Made by a program: the position numbers and the translations under genes
Notes under the pieces: model-generated
Told to the model about the DNA's origin: nothing
Seen by the model: the letters and a program-made list of their open reading frames with translations, nothing else
Database searches by the model: none
Assembly (NCBI RefSeq): GCF_030730875.1
Contig: NZ_JAVAMA010000001.1
Location: 574,963-638,962, forward strand
Length of the DNA stretch: 64,000 nt
Origin: Sphingomonas sp. DG1-23
GTDB lineage: Bacteria > Pseudomonadota > Alphaproteobacteria > Sphingomonadales > Sphingomonadaceae
Reading direction: 5' to 3'
Part shown: positions 30,675-40,117 of the stretch, one piece after another
Layout: each line of letters starts with the position of its first letter
Numbering within the stretch: position 1 is the stretch's first letter

Positions 30675-30981
30675 TTGTATCCTGTCGGTCGGCGTCCGCG
30701 CCGAACTGATCGTTGATGATCTTGGTCATCTGGGTCTGGGTGCAGGCCTGGATCGCCTTCTTGCTGCGATCGGGCTCGCGCGAGCAGGCGGCGACGGTCT
30801 CGCAGGTCAGCCGGTCGAAGCTCTCGTCGCCGCTGGACTGCGCGATCGCGCAGGCATGGACGCGGCGCTTCGAATCGAGCTGGACATTGATCTGGAGCGG
30901 CCGGGCGCGACCGGTGACGACGATGTCCTCGCCGACCGCGTCCTGCCCGCCGAGCAAGCCGAGAGCAAGCCACAGGCTCAT
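30661..30981 (-). CDS. Small exported TonB-C-like protein in SUF operon
   Basis: 106 residues. A short hydrophobic start (MSLWLALGLLGGQ) suggests export. It is followed by GEDIVVTGRARPLQINV and a Cys triad in HACAIAQSSG..LTCETVAACS (C-x15-C-x5-C). The pattern resembles the small TonB C-terminal-like proteins of sphingomonads and matches the upstream 172-residue protein (GEDIVV, SSG, three Cys), so the two are likely paralogs. Function unknown. ATG 30981 overlaps the stop of the preceding gene by 4 bp, and its own stop overlaps sufC. Confidence 0.72.
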
Positions 30982-31400
30982 AAAGGCACCGTCAGCAGCT
31001 TGATGTTCTTGAGCGGCTCGGGAGCGTTATAGGCGTCGACCCGGCCGCCATCGGGCAATTCCCAGATGATCTTGTACTGCCTGGGCTGGACGATCGCCGC
31101 GCTGACATCGGCCTCGACCGAATCGAGGATGCCCTGCATGCGCCCCCACCAGCGCTTGTTGACCGGACGGTCGCCGAGCAGGATCCGGCCCTGGGTGAAA
31201 TCGCCCTCGACAAAGGCGCGGCAGCCCTTGATCGCATCCGCCACCCTCGCGGCGCGATCGGCTTCCGCGGCAGGCGCGACCCCGACCTGCCGCACGATGC
31301 AGCGGGCATGGCGCGTGGCGATGCCGATCTGCGGCACGGCGTCGACGGCGACTCCGCCGGCGGCCTGGGCGGCGAGCGCGAGCAATATTCCGAATGTCAT
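30978..31400 (-). CDS. Small exported protein in SUF operon, unknown function
   Basis: 140 residues with a short signal-like start (MTFGILLALAAQAAG). The mature part has two cysteines (HARCIVRQV, IKGCRAFVEGDF), a basic/aromatic KRWWGRMQGILDS segment and a C-terminal strand-rich region. I do not recognise the family. ATG 31400 has GGGAG seven bases upstream. It is translationally coupled to the 106-residue gene. Confidence 0.65.
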   Translation of the reverse strand: MTFGILLALAAQAAGGVAVDAVPQIGIATRHARCIVRQVGVAPAAEADRAARVADAIKGCRAFVEGDFTQGRILLGDRPVNKRWWGRMQGILDSVEADVSAAIVQPRQYKIIWELPDGGRVDAYNAPEPLKNIKLLTVPL

Positions 31401-31485
31401 TGCGATACTCCCGGGGGCGAGAACATCCGCCCCTTTCCTGACATTGCCCGAACCATGCTTGCCCGGCGCTGACTGGGCACGACGC

Positions 31486-32004
31486 TCATTCGCCGAGTTC
31501 CTTCGCCGGCCCGAGGCGAATGACCGGGCCATCGGAGGGCGGCTTGGGCAGAGGCGGCAATTTGACGCGCTGGCGCTCGGTCTCGCGGCTGGGCTCGCCG
31601 AGGCCCAGTGGGCCTGCCTCGCCATCGCCGAGCGCCGGCCGGGGATCGCTGAATTTGGGAAGAACGAAGGTCTGCGGCGCGCTCGCGCCGGGGAGCCGCG
31701 TCTCGCCCGGCGTGGCGGCGGACGCCAGCTCGAGGAAGGTCAGTTCGCGGCAATCGGTGACTTCATCGGCGGTCTTGGCATAGCAGACCGGGGTCGACTG
31801 GCAGGCATTGGTATCACGCCGCTGGCTGCCGCTGGAGACCATGATCCGGCAATTGCGCAACTTGCCGTCGGCGCCCTTGTCGAACAGCATCGTGGTATGC
31901 CCGAAGGTCGCGCGCACGACGATGTCCTCACCCTGCACCTCGTCGGTCGCGGGCGGCGCTGCAGGCACATCCTGCGCGAGGAGAAGGAGGGCAAAGGCGA
32001 TCAC
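31486..32004 (-). CDS. Exported TonB-C-like protein with Pro-rich tail in SUF operon
   Basis: 172 residues; probable signal peptide (MIAFALLLLAQDVPA) from a GTG start at 32004. The first domain repeats the pattern of the 106-residue neighbour: GEDIVVRATFGH, LRNCRIMVSSGSQ, then NACQSTPVC (C-x16-C-x5-C). The C-terminal half is Pro/Gly-rich and charged (LPPLPKPPSDGPV), probably disordered. It lies between sufB and the two other small exported proteins. Function unknown. Confidence 0.68.
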   Translation of the reverse strand: MIAFALLLLAQDVPAAPPATDEVQGEDIVVRATFGHTTMLFDKGADGKLRNCRIMVSSGSQRRDTNACQSTPVCYAKTADEVTDCRELTFLELASAATPGETRLPGASAPQTFVLPKFSDPRPALGDGEAGPLGLGEPSRETERQRVKLPPLPKPPSDGPVIRLGPAKELGE

Positions 32005-32024
32005 AGAGCGGTTGCCGCCCCATC

Positions 32025-32131
32025 GTCACCCCGGACCTGTTCCGGGGTCCACCGGGCGGCCAAGCGAGAAGCAAGCGCCTCTCGTCCTTCGCCCGGCTGC
32101 ACGGTGGATGCCGGAACAAGTCCGGCATGAC
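32025..32131. repeat. REP/BIME-like palindromic repeat (family 1) between sufB and the 172-residue gene
   Basis: Arms GTCACCCCGGACCTGTTCCG (32025 on) and GATGCCGGAACAAGTCCGG plus CATGAC (to 32131), about 60 bp apart. Same family as 14344-14448. Confidence 0.85.
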
Positions 32132-32149
32132 GATTTGAGAGATGCCGGG

Positions 32150-33612
<1,463 letters not shown>

Positions 33613-33613
<1 letters not shown>

Positions 33614-34134
33614 TATGCGAGCACTCCCGTTCCCCGGCGAAGGCGGGGGCCCAGCTGCGACGAACCTTGATTGATAGCGATTTCCTCGCCCACTGAACGC
33701 TCCGGAACTGGACCCCGGCCTTCGCCGGGGAACAAGGAAAGACTGGCGAGGCTGATCGAAGAGAGCGCGCCTTTAACGGCGCCGTTCACGGCATTCCAGT
33801 GCGGCCTGACCCGGCAGGTGCCCTCGACCGCGCAATCATGCCGGCCATTGTCGACACAGGCAGTCAGCGCGATCGGCCCCTCGATCGCCTCGACGATGTC
33901 GGCGACCGAGATCGCCGCGGGCGGGCGCGACAGGCGGAAGCCGCCGCCGGTGCCGCGCGCGCTCTCGATCAGCCCCGCTGCCGAGAGCTTGCTGACCAGC
34001 TTCTGCACCGTAGGCAAAGGCAGCCCGGTCTCGCTCGCGAGCAGAGTCGCGTTGAGCCGGCACGTCGCGCCGCAATGGCGCGCGGCGGCAGCCATCATCA
34101 CTACGGCATAATCGGCAAGGCTCGAAAGGCGCAT
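33613..34134 (-). CDS. Rrf2-family SUF operon regulator with repeat-derived tail
   Basis: 173 residues. Winged helix-turn-helix ([14 protein letters not shown] ... [24 protein letters not shown]) and three cysteines C93, C101 and C107 in [22 protein letters not shown], the spacing expected for an IscR-like [2Fe-2S] sensor. It should sense cluster status and control the SUF genes it precedes. Residues from about 134 ([17 protein letters not shown]..) are encoded by a palindromic repeat and are not part of the normal family, whose members end near residue 135-150. A palindromic CAGAA-N3-TTCTG site lies just upstream. Confidence 0.9.
33629..33733. repeat. Palindromic repeat (family 6) inside the 3' end of the Rrf2 regulator gene
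   Basis: Arms GTTCCCCGGCGAAGGCGGGG (33629 on) and GACCCCGGCCTTCGCCGGGG followed by AAC (to 33733) are complementary and about 60 bp apart. The reading frame of the regulator passes through it and supplies the last 40 or so residues. Confidence 0.85.
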
Positions 34135-34178
34135 CTAATCCCATTCGCCCTTTGCGCAATCGCGCGACGGGCATCAAT

Positions 34179-34191
34179 CAGAACGATTCTG
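34179..34191 (-). promoter_or_regulatory. Candidate operator before the SUF operon
   Basis: CAGAA-CGA-TTCTG is a perfect 5-bp palindrome 45 bp upstream of the Rrf2 gene, downstream (minus strand) of a TTGCAA that could be a -35 element. An autoregulatory Rrf2 site is a reasonable guess. No clear -10 hexamer was found. Confidence 0.4.
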
Positions 34192-34208
34192 TCCGATTGC
34201 AAATGGGC

Positions 34209-35159
34209 CTAAGCGGCGCGAAGGTCAACCGGTTCGGGGATGACTTCGGGCAGGAAGTGCAGTCCTTCGTTCTGCAGGGTCAGCGCGAGCGCGGGATCGC
34301 CATTGCCGCGCAGGCTGGTCGGGGTGTGCCCGGTGAAGTGCTTGACTTCGTTGATCATGTGCGACTGATCGGCGAACGGGCCGACCACGTCGGAGATCGG
34401 CGCGCCCTGGAAGATCTGCATCGCGGCGCGGATCGCGCGGAACTTGCGCTTGAGCTTGGTCGGCGGCCCGCCGAAATATTCGAGGCACAGCCGCTGGACC
34501 TGACGCTCGCCGAGCCCCGAAGTCGCCTCGATCGTCCCGTAGAGCGCATCGATCGTCGGATCCTCGCTCGCCGCCCATTCGCGCACGGCGTTGAGGAACG
34601 GGAAATGCGCCTCGGGAACCGGCTTCACTTCCTCCTGCCGCATGATCAGCTGCGGGGCGATCGCCGAGATCATCTCGTCGAGCTGGGTCATGTCGCGCAA
34701 TTGCTCGAGCAGCCGCGGCGCGCGCTCGCAGAACAATTTCTCGCCGTCGATGATGTGATCGGTGACCTTGTGCGCGGGGATGCCGATCAGCGCCTTCCAG
34801 CCGATCGCGCGCAGCACCACGCCGAAGCACAAGACCGGCCCGCGCATCCGATAGCTGGCGGCGGCGGTGCCGGGGCCGGCGACCATGATCGGCTTGAGCG
34901 GTTCGACATGACCGTCGGGGAAGGTCATCTCGCCCTCGCCCTGGATCAGGAAGCGGATATGCCCGAGATCGATCCGCTCCGAACGCTCGAGTTCGCCCTC
35001 GCCTTCCCAGCGGAACAGATAATAGGATTCGACATGGGGGAGCAGCCGGCCCTTGGCGCGCTTGAGCTCGATCGTCGGCCCCGACGCGCCCACGATATCG
35101 CGGGCGGGATGCGCATGTGCATCCGCGACGATGGATTTGATGGTAGTTACGCCCCGCAT
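34209..35159 (-). CDS. AraC-family transcriptional regulator
   Basis: 316 residues. The C-terminal 100 carry an AraC-type double helix-turn-helix: ATSGLGERQVQRLCLEYFG and the second helix region with FADQSHMINEVKHFTGHTP, a standard signature. The N-terminal 200 form an unassigned ligand domain with cupin-like strands (HIRFLIQGEGEMTFPDG). Target genes and ligand are unknown. It lies upstream of the SUF operon on the same strand but 75 bp away with a likely promoter between, and diverges from pyrD. Confidence 0.88.
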   Translation of the reverse strand: MRGVTTIKSIVADAHAHPARDIVGASGPTIELKRAKGRLLPHVESYYLFRWEGEGELERSERIDLGHIRFLIQGEGEMTFPDGHVEPLKPIMVAGPGTAAASYRMRGPVLCFGVVLRAIGWKALIGIPAHKVTDHIIDGEKLFCERAPRLLEQLRDMTQLDEMISAIAPQLIMRQEEVKPVPEAHFPFLNAVREWAASEDPTIDALYGTIEATSGLGERQVQRLCLEYFGGPPTKLKRKFRAIRAAMQIFQGAPISDVVGPFADQSHMINEVKHFTGHTPTSLRGNGDPALALTLQNEGLHFLPEVIPEPVDLRAA

Positions 35160-35235
35160 TTGCGACCCGAGCCCCCCGGTTCCCCGAATCTGTGTCTCGG
35201 CCGTGTCTATAACCGGCGGGGCGCGCAGATAAAAG

Positions 35236-35265
35236 TGGCCCGGCCGGTATTACCCGGCCGGGCCA
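35236..35265 (-). promoter_or_regulatory. Strong hairpin in the araC-type/pyrD divergent region
   Basis: TGGCCCGGCCGG (35236-35247) pairs perfectly with CCGGCCGGGCCA (35254-35265) around TATTAC. On the minus strand it is followed by CTTTTATC, so it could terminate or attenuate transcription heading into the AraC-type gene 77 bp away. Confidence 0.5.
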
Positions 35266-35322
35266 GTGGAAAGGGTTCCCCCCGTTGAAGCGGAAACCCC
35301 TCGGGTCGCAAAACCTGACTAG

Positions 35323-35346
35323 CCAATACGTAGACCTACGTATTGG
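35323..35346. promoter_or_regulatory. Perfect 11-bp inverted repeat upstream of pyrD
   Basis: Arms CCAATACGTAG and CTACGTATTGG separated by only AC, 59 bp before the pyrD start. The tight, exact symmetry points to a dimeric DNA-binding protein, possibly of LuxR/NarL type, as such sites often contain TACGTA; this attribution is inference. Confidence 0.55.
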
Positions 35347-35404
35347 ACGGATTCGACATTGCGCGATTTTTGACGCGCGGACGCCGCGGTGCGAAGGCGA
35401 TCGC

Positions 35405-36397
35405 ATGGCCTATCCGCTCCGTTCCGCACTATTTTCCCTCGATCCCGAAACGGCGCACCGCGCGACGATCGCCGCATTGCGGCTGTGGGGCGGCTTCGGC
35501 ACGCCGTTCGCGGGTCGCTCCGGATCGGATGCATCCGCCGGTGTCCGGGTCGCCGGGATCGACTTTCCCAACCGGGTCGGGCTCGCCGCCGGGCTCGACA
35601 AGAATGCCGAGGCGATCGCCGGACTGTTCGGGCTCGGCTTCGGCGCGGTCGAGGTGGGGACGCTGACCCCGCGCCCGCAGCCCGGCAACCCCAGGCCGCG
35701 GCTGTTTCGACTCGTCGAGGACGAGGCGGTGATCAACCGGATGGGATTCAACAATGACGGGATCGACGCGGCGTTGACGCGAATCGCCGCGCTGAAGCGG
35801 CGCGCGGGGGTGCTCGGGATCAATGTCGGCGCCAACAAGGATTCGACCGACCGGGTCGCCGATTATGCCGAGGGGGTGGGCAAGGCCGCGCCGCACGCCG
35901 ATTACATCACGATCAACGTCAGCTCGCCCAACACGCCCGGCCTGCGCGATCTCCAGTCGCGCCCGGCATTGGACGAATTGCTCGCCGCCTGCGATTCCGC
36001 GCGGGGCGGAACGCCTTTGTTTCTCAAGATCGCCCCCGATCTCGATCGCGCCGGAATCGACGGGGCGGTGCGCGCGGCGATCGACAACCGGATCGACGCG
36101 CTGATCGTCTCGAACACCACGATTTCGCGCCCGGCACTGCGCTCGCCGCTTGCCGGCGAGGCCGGCGGCCTCTCGGGTGCGCCGTTGCGCACGCTCGCTG
36201 CGACAAAGCTGATCGAGGCGCGCGAAGCCAGCGGCGGCGCGCTGCCGCTGATCTCGGCGGGGGGGATCGACGGCCCGGACGAAGCCCGAAGACGGCTCGA
36301 TGCCGGCGCGGTGCTCGTCCAGGTCTATAGCGCGCTCGTCTATCGCGGCCCCGGCCTCGCGCGCGAAATCGTCCGAGGATTGGCCGCAAGCCGCTGA
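35405..36397 (+). CDS. pyrD: Dihydroorotate dehydrogenase (quinone), class 2
   Basis: Fourth step of pyrimidine synthesis: oxidises dihydroorotate to orotate with electrons to the quinone pool at the membrane. 330 residues with VGLAAGLDKNAEAI, GAVEVGTLTPRPQPGNPRPRLFR, INRMGFNNDG, the catalytic-loop NVSSPNTPGLRDLQ and the FMN-binding VSNTTISRP and SAGGI motifs. The N-terminal LFSLDPETAHRATI helix is the class 2 membrane-association part. ATG 35405 gives the normal N-terminus. Confidence 0.97.
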   Translation: MAYPLRSALFSLDPETAHRATIAALRLWGGFGTPFAGRSGSDASAGVRVAGIDFPNRVGLAAGLDKNAEAIAGLFGLGFGAVEVGTLTPRPQPGNPRPRLFRLVEDEAVINRMGFNNDGIDAALTRIAALKRRAGVLGINVGANKDSTDRVADYAEGVGKAAPHADYITINVSSPNTPGLRDLQSRPALDELLAACDSARGGTPLFLKIAPDLDRAGIDGAVRAAIDNRIDALIVSNTTISRPALRSPLAGEAGGLSGAPLRTLAATKLIEAREASGGALPLISAGGIDGPDEARRRLDAGAVLVQVYSALVYRGPGLAREIVRGLAASR

Positions 36398-36442
36398 CAT
36401 AGCGTCTTTGCCGGCACGCCAAAGCGGGCTACGGCTGGGACC

Positions 36443-38146
36443 ATGAGAAGAATGGTCGCGCTGCTGATTGCCCTGTTCCTGCCCTTCGCCGCATCGGCGC
36501 AGGGAATCGTCAGCGCCGCGGACCCGCGCGCCGCCGCCGCGGGAGTCGAGATCCTGCGCAAGGGAGGCACCGCGACCGACGCGGCGATCGCGACGATGCT
36601 GGCATTGAACGTGGTCGAGCCGGCGAGCGCCGGGATCGGCGGCGGCGCGTTCTTCGTCGTATACGACGCGAAGCGGAAGACGACGACCACCGTCGACGGC
36701 CGCGAGGCCGCCCCGATGGCCGCCGACTCGCGCTGGTTCTATGCCGACGGCAAGCCGCTCGGCATTCGCGACGCGATTCCCGGCGGGCGTAGCGTCGGGG
36801 TTCCCGGCACGCTGCGCGCGATGGCGATGGCGCACCGGCGCGGCGGCAAATTGCCTTGGGCGACCTTGTTCGAGCCCGCGATCCGGCTTGCCCGCGACGG
36901 CTTCGCGGTGACTCCGCGCTTCAACGGCGCGCTCGGCCGCTTTCGCCACGGCGACGCCGCCATCCGCGCGATCTTCTACGATCCCGACGGCAAGCCGCGC
37001 GCCACGGTGCGCAATCCCGAACAGGCGGATCTGTTCGAGCGCGTCGCCAAATTCGGCCCCGACGCCTTCTATGTCGGCCCGCAGGCGGCGAAATTGGTCG
37101 CGACGGTCAACAATGCCGCGCGCAACCCGTCGAAGATGACCGTGGGCGACCTCGCCGCGTACGAGGCCAAGGAGCGCCCGGTGCTGTGCGGCACCTATCG
37201 CCGGCACAAGATCTGCTCGATGGGCCCGGTCTCGTCGGGCGGCACCGCCGTGCTGATGATCCTCAAGCAGCTCGAACGCTTCGACATGGCGAAGCTCGGC
37301 AAGGATTCGCCGGTCGCATGGCATCTGTTCGCCGAAAGCTCGCGCCTCGCTTATGCCGATCGCGACATGTATCTCGGCGACCCCGATTATGTCCGGATCC
37401 CGCTCAAAGGTCTGCTCGCCCCCCAATATATCGCCCGCCGCTCGGCGCTGATCAGCCCGACCGGCAGCATGGCGACCATCGCTCCCGGCACGCCGCCGGG
37501 GGCGCCGCCCCGCGTGCGCGCCTCCACCAGCGAAGTCGCAGGCACCACTTCGCTGTCGGTCGCCGATGGCGCGGGCAATGTCGCGCAGGTGACCACCACG
37601 ATCGAGAGCCCGTTCGGCTCGGGCCTGTCGGTCGACGGAACGATGCTCAACAACGAGCTGACCGATTTCGACATCGTGCCCGAGAAGGACGGCATTCTGG
37701 TCGCCAACCGGGTCGAGGGCGGCAAGCGCCCGCGCAGCTCGATGGCTCCGACGATCGTCTACGGCCCCGACGGCAAGGTCCGCCTCGCGGTCGGCGCGGC
37801 GGGCGGATCGACGATCATCGCGCAGGTCGCGAAAGCGATCATCGGCGTGGTCGACTGGAAGCTGAGCGCACAGGATGCGATCGCGCTCGGATTGGTCTAT
37901 GCTCCCGGCCCGGTCGCGCTGATCGAGAAGGGCACCGAGCGCGAGGCGATGATCCCGGCGCTGGAGGCGCTGGGCGAGAAGGTCCAGGCCGCGCCGCTCG
38001 GGCTCAAGGCCAATGCGATCGAGCAGGTCGGCGGCCGCTGGGCCGGTGCCGCCGATCCGCGCAGCGAAGGCGTGGCGATGCATCAGGACGGACGCGTGCC
38101 CGAGATCAAGCGTTTCGGCGCCGTGCCGAACCGTCCATCGGAATAA
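36443..38146 (+). CDS. ggt: Gamma-glutamyltransferase
   Basis: Periplasmic N-terminal-nucleophile enzyme that cleaves glutathione and transfers gamma-glutamyl groups. 567 residues with signal peptide (MRRMVALLIALFLPFAASAQ), NVVEPASAGIGGGAFFVV near the N-terminus, and the autoprocessing site at AGTTSLSV (nucleophile about Thr368), followed by the small-subunit motifs FGSGLSVDGTMLNNELTDF and GKRPRSSMAPTIV. The classical TTH is TTS here, a common variation. Precedes the acyl-CoA ligase gene by 39 bp. Confidence 0.93.
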   Translation: MRRMVALLIALFLPFAASAQGIVSAADPRAAAAGVEILRKGGTATDAAIATMLALNVVEPASAGIGGGAFFVVYDAKRKTTTTVDGREAAPMAADSRWFYADGKPLGIRDAIPGGRSVGVPGTLRAMAMAHRRGGKLPWATLFEPAIRLARDGFAVTPRFNGALGRFRHGDAAIRAIFYDPDGKPRATVRNPEQADLFERVAKFGPDAFYVGPQAAKLVATVNNAARNPSKMTVGDLAAYEAKERPVLCGTYRRHKICSMGPVSSGGTAVLMILKQLERFDMAKLGKDSPVAWHLFAESSRLAYADRDMYLGDPDYVRIPLKGLLAPQYIARRSALISPTGSMATIAPGTPPGAPPRVRASTSEVAGTTSLSVADGAGNVAQVTTTIESPFGSGLSVDGTMLNNELTDFDIVPEKDGILVANRVEGGKRPRSSMAPTIVYGPDGKVRLAVGAAGGSTIIAQVAKAIIGVVDWKLSAQDAIALGLVYAPGPVALIEKGTEREAMIPALEALGEKVQAAPLGLKANAIEQVGGRWAGAADPRSEGVAMHQDGRVPEIKRFGAVPNRPSE

Positions 38147-38185
38147 AAGGGACGCCGCCAAAGCGGTGCCCGAAGGGGGAGAGCG

Positions 38186-39970
38186 ATGCGCACACTCGAA
38201 CGGTTCGACAATCTGGTCCAGATGTTCTTCACGCGGGCACGCGAGAAGGGCGACAAGCCGTTCCTCTGGCACAAGGCCGGGGGGGCGTGGCAGCCGACCA
38301 GCTGGGCCGAGGCCGCGCGTCAGGTCGCCAGCCTCGCCACGGCCTTCCAGGCGCTGGGGCTCAAGCATGGCGACCGCATCATGCTGGTCTCGGAGAACCG
38401 CCCCGAATTCTGCATCACCGATCTGGCGATCATGGCGGCCGGCTGCGTCACCGTTCCCACCTACACCACCAATACCGAGCGCGATCACCAGCACATCATC
38501 GAGAATTCGGGCGCCTGCGCGATCGTCGTCTCGAACACCAAGCTGGCCAAGACCCTGCTTCCCGCCGCGATCCGATCGTCCTCGGCGCGGATGGTGATCG
38601 GCATCGACGAGGTCCGCGCCGGCCAGTCGGGAACGATGGATTTCCACGATTACAAGGATTTGATCGCGAAGCATCCGGCCGACCCCGAGACCGTCGCCGC
38701 GCGCGCCTCGTTCCGGCGCGAGGAGCCGGCGTGCATCATCTACACCAGCGGGACCGGCGGCAGCCCGCGCGGGGTGATGCAGCATCACGGCGCGATCCTC
38801 CACAACGTCAATGGCTGCTGCACGATCATCTCCGAGGATTTCGGCTGGGAGGACGAAGTGTTCCTCTCGTTCCTGCCGCTCAGCCACGCGTACGAGCATA
38901 CCGGCGGGCAGCATTTCCCGATCGGGCTCGGCGCCCAGATCTATTATTCCGAAGGGCTCGAAAAACTCGCCTCGAACATCGAGGAAGTCCGCCCGACGAT
39001 CATGGTGGTGGTGCCGCGGCTGTTCGAAGTGCTGCGCACCCGGATCACCAAGCAGATCGAGAAGCAGGGCAAATTCGCCAATTTCCTGCTCGATCGCGCG
39101 GTCGATCTCGGCGGTAAGCGCGCGGCGGGCAGCACGACCCTGCTCGACGCGCCGATGAGCCTGCTGCTCAAGGCGACCCTGATGCCCAAGATCTCGAAGC
39201 GCTTCGGCGGGCGGATCAAGGCGATGGTCTCAGGCGGGGCGCCGCTCAATCCCGAGGTCGGGATCTTCTTCGAATCGATCGGCCTCACCTTCCTGCAAGG
39301 CTATGGCCAGACCGAGGCCGCGCCGGTGATCTCGTGCAACCGTCCGAGCGCCGGGCTCAAGCACGACACGGTCGGCCCGCCGCTCCCCGATGTCGAGGTG
39401 CGGATCGCGCCCGACGGCGAGATCCTCGTCCGCGGGGAGCTGGTCATGCACGGCTATTGGCGCAACGAGGAGGAGACCGCGCGCGTCCTCAAGGACGGCT
39501 GGCTCCATACCGGCGACATCGGCGTGATCGACGAGAAGGGCCGGATCAAGATCACCGACCGCAAGAAGGACATCATCGTCAACGACAAGGGCGACAATGT
39601 CGCGCCGCAAAAGGTGGAAGGCATGCTCACCCTCCAGCCCGAGATCGTCCAGGCGATGATCGCGGGCGACAAGAAGCCGTACATGACCGCGGTGATCGTC
39701 CCCGATCCCGAATGGACCGCCGAATATTGCGCGCACACCGCGACGCCCTGTCATTTCAGGGAGCTGTCGCACGATCCCGATTACAAGGCCGCGGTCGCCG
39801 CTGCGGTCGAGCGGGTCAACAAGGATCTGTCGGTGGTCGAGCGGGTGCGCAAGTTCATCATCGCCGATTCGCCGTTCACGATCGAGAACGAGCAATTGAC
39901 CCCGAGCCTGAAGATCCGCCGGCACGTGCTGAAGCAGGTGTATGGGGACCGGCTGAACGCGCTGTATTGA
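38186..39970 (+). CDS. AMP-dependent long-chain fatty acyl-CoA ligase
   Basis: 594-residue adenylate-forming enzyme that activates fatty acids to acyl-CoA through acyl-AMP. Motifs: P-loop-like IIYTSGTGGSPRGV (about 184-197), LPLSHAYEH, GYGQTEAAPVIS, HTGDIGVID and the C-terminal KITDRKKDIIVNDKGDNVAPQKVE. It belongs to the FadD15/long-chain synthetase subgroup (FAA1-like). AAGGGGGAGAG precedes the ATG. Followed by a palindromic repeat and a convergent M16 peptidase. Confidence 0.93.
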   Translation: MRTLERFDNLVQMFFTRAREKGDKPFLWHKAGGAWQPTSWAEAARQVASLATAFQALGLKHGDRIMLVSENRPEFCITDLAIMAAGCVTVPTYTTNTERDHQHIIENSGACAIVVSNTKLAKTLLPAAIRSSSARMVIGIDEVRAGQSGTMDFHDYKDLIAKHPADPETVAARASFRREEPACIIYTSGTGGSPRGVMQHHGAILHNVNGCCTIISEDFGWEDEVFLSFLPLSHAYEHTGGQHFPIGLGAQIYYSEGLEKLASNIEEVRPTIMVVVPRLFEVLRTRITKQIEKQGKFANFLLDRAVDLGGKRAAGSTTLLDAPMSLLLKATLMPKISKRFGGRIKAMVSGGAPLNPEVGIFFESIGLTFLQGYGQTEAAPVISCNRPSAGLKHDTVGPPLPDVEVRIAPDGEILVRGELVMHGYWRNEEETARVLKDGWLHTGDIGVIDEKGRIKITDRKKDIIVNDKGDNVAPQKVEGMLTLQPEIVQAMIAGDKKPYMTAVIVPDPEWTAEYCAHTATPCHFRELSHDPDYKAAVAAAVERVNKDLSVVERVRKFIIADSPFTIENEQLTPSLKIRRHVLKQVYGDRLNALY

Positions 39971-39973
39971 GTC

Positions 39974-40110
39974 CCTTAAATCCTCCCTCGCGCAGCGGGG
40001 GAGGTGGCGCCGAAGGCGACGGAGGGGCGCCGCCGCAGATCCACTGCTCGCGGACAGGCCCCCTCCACCACTTCGTGGTCCCCCTCCCCCGCTGCGCGAG
40101 GGAGGATCAA
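39974..40110. repeat. Palindromic intergenic repeat (family 5-like)
   Basis: AATCCTCCCTCGCGCAGCGG at the left and CCGCTGCGCGAGGGAGGAT at the right are complementary, with internal dyads. It fills the 147-bp gap between the convergent acyl-CoA ligase and M16 peptidase genes and may double as their terminator. Confidence 0.85.
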
Positions 40111-40117
40111 GCTCGGC

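Noticed and set aside
35429..38914. 1161-codon minus-strand frame over pyrD, ggt and the acyl-CoA ligase
   Set aside because: Crosses three clear genes on the other strand; composition typical of GC-rich antisense frames.
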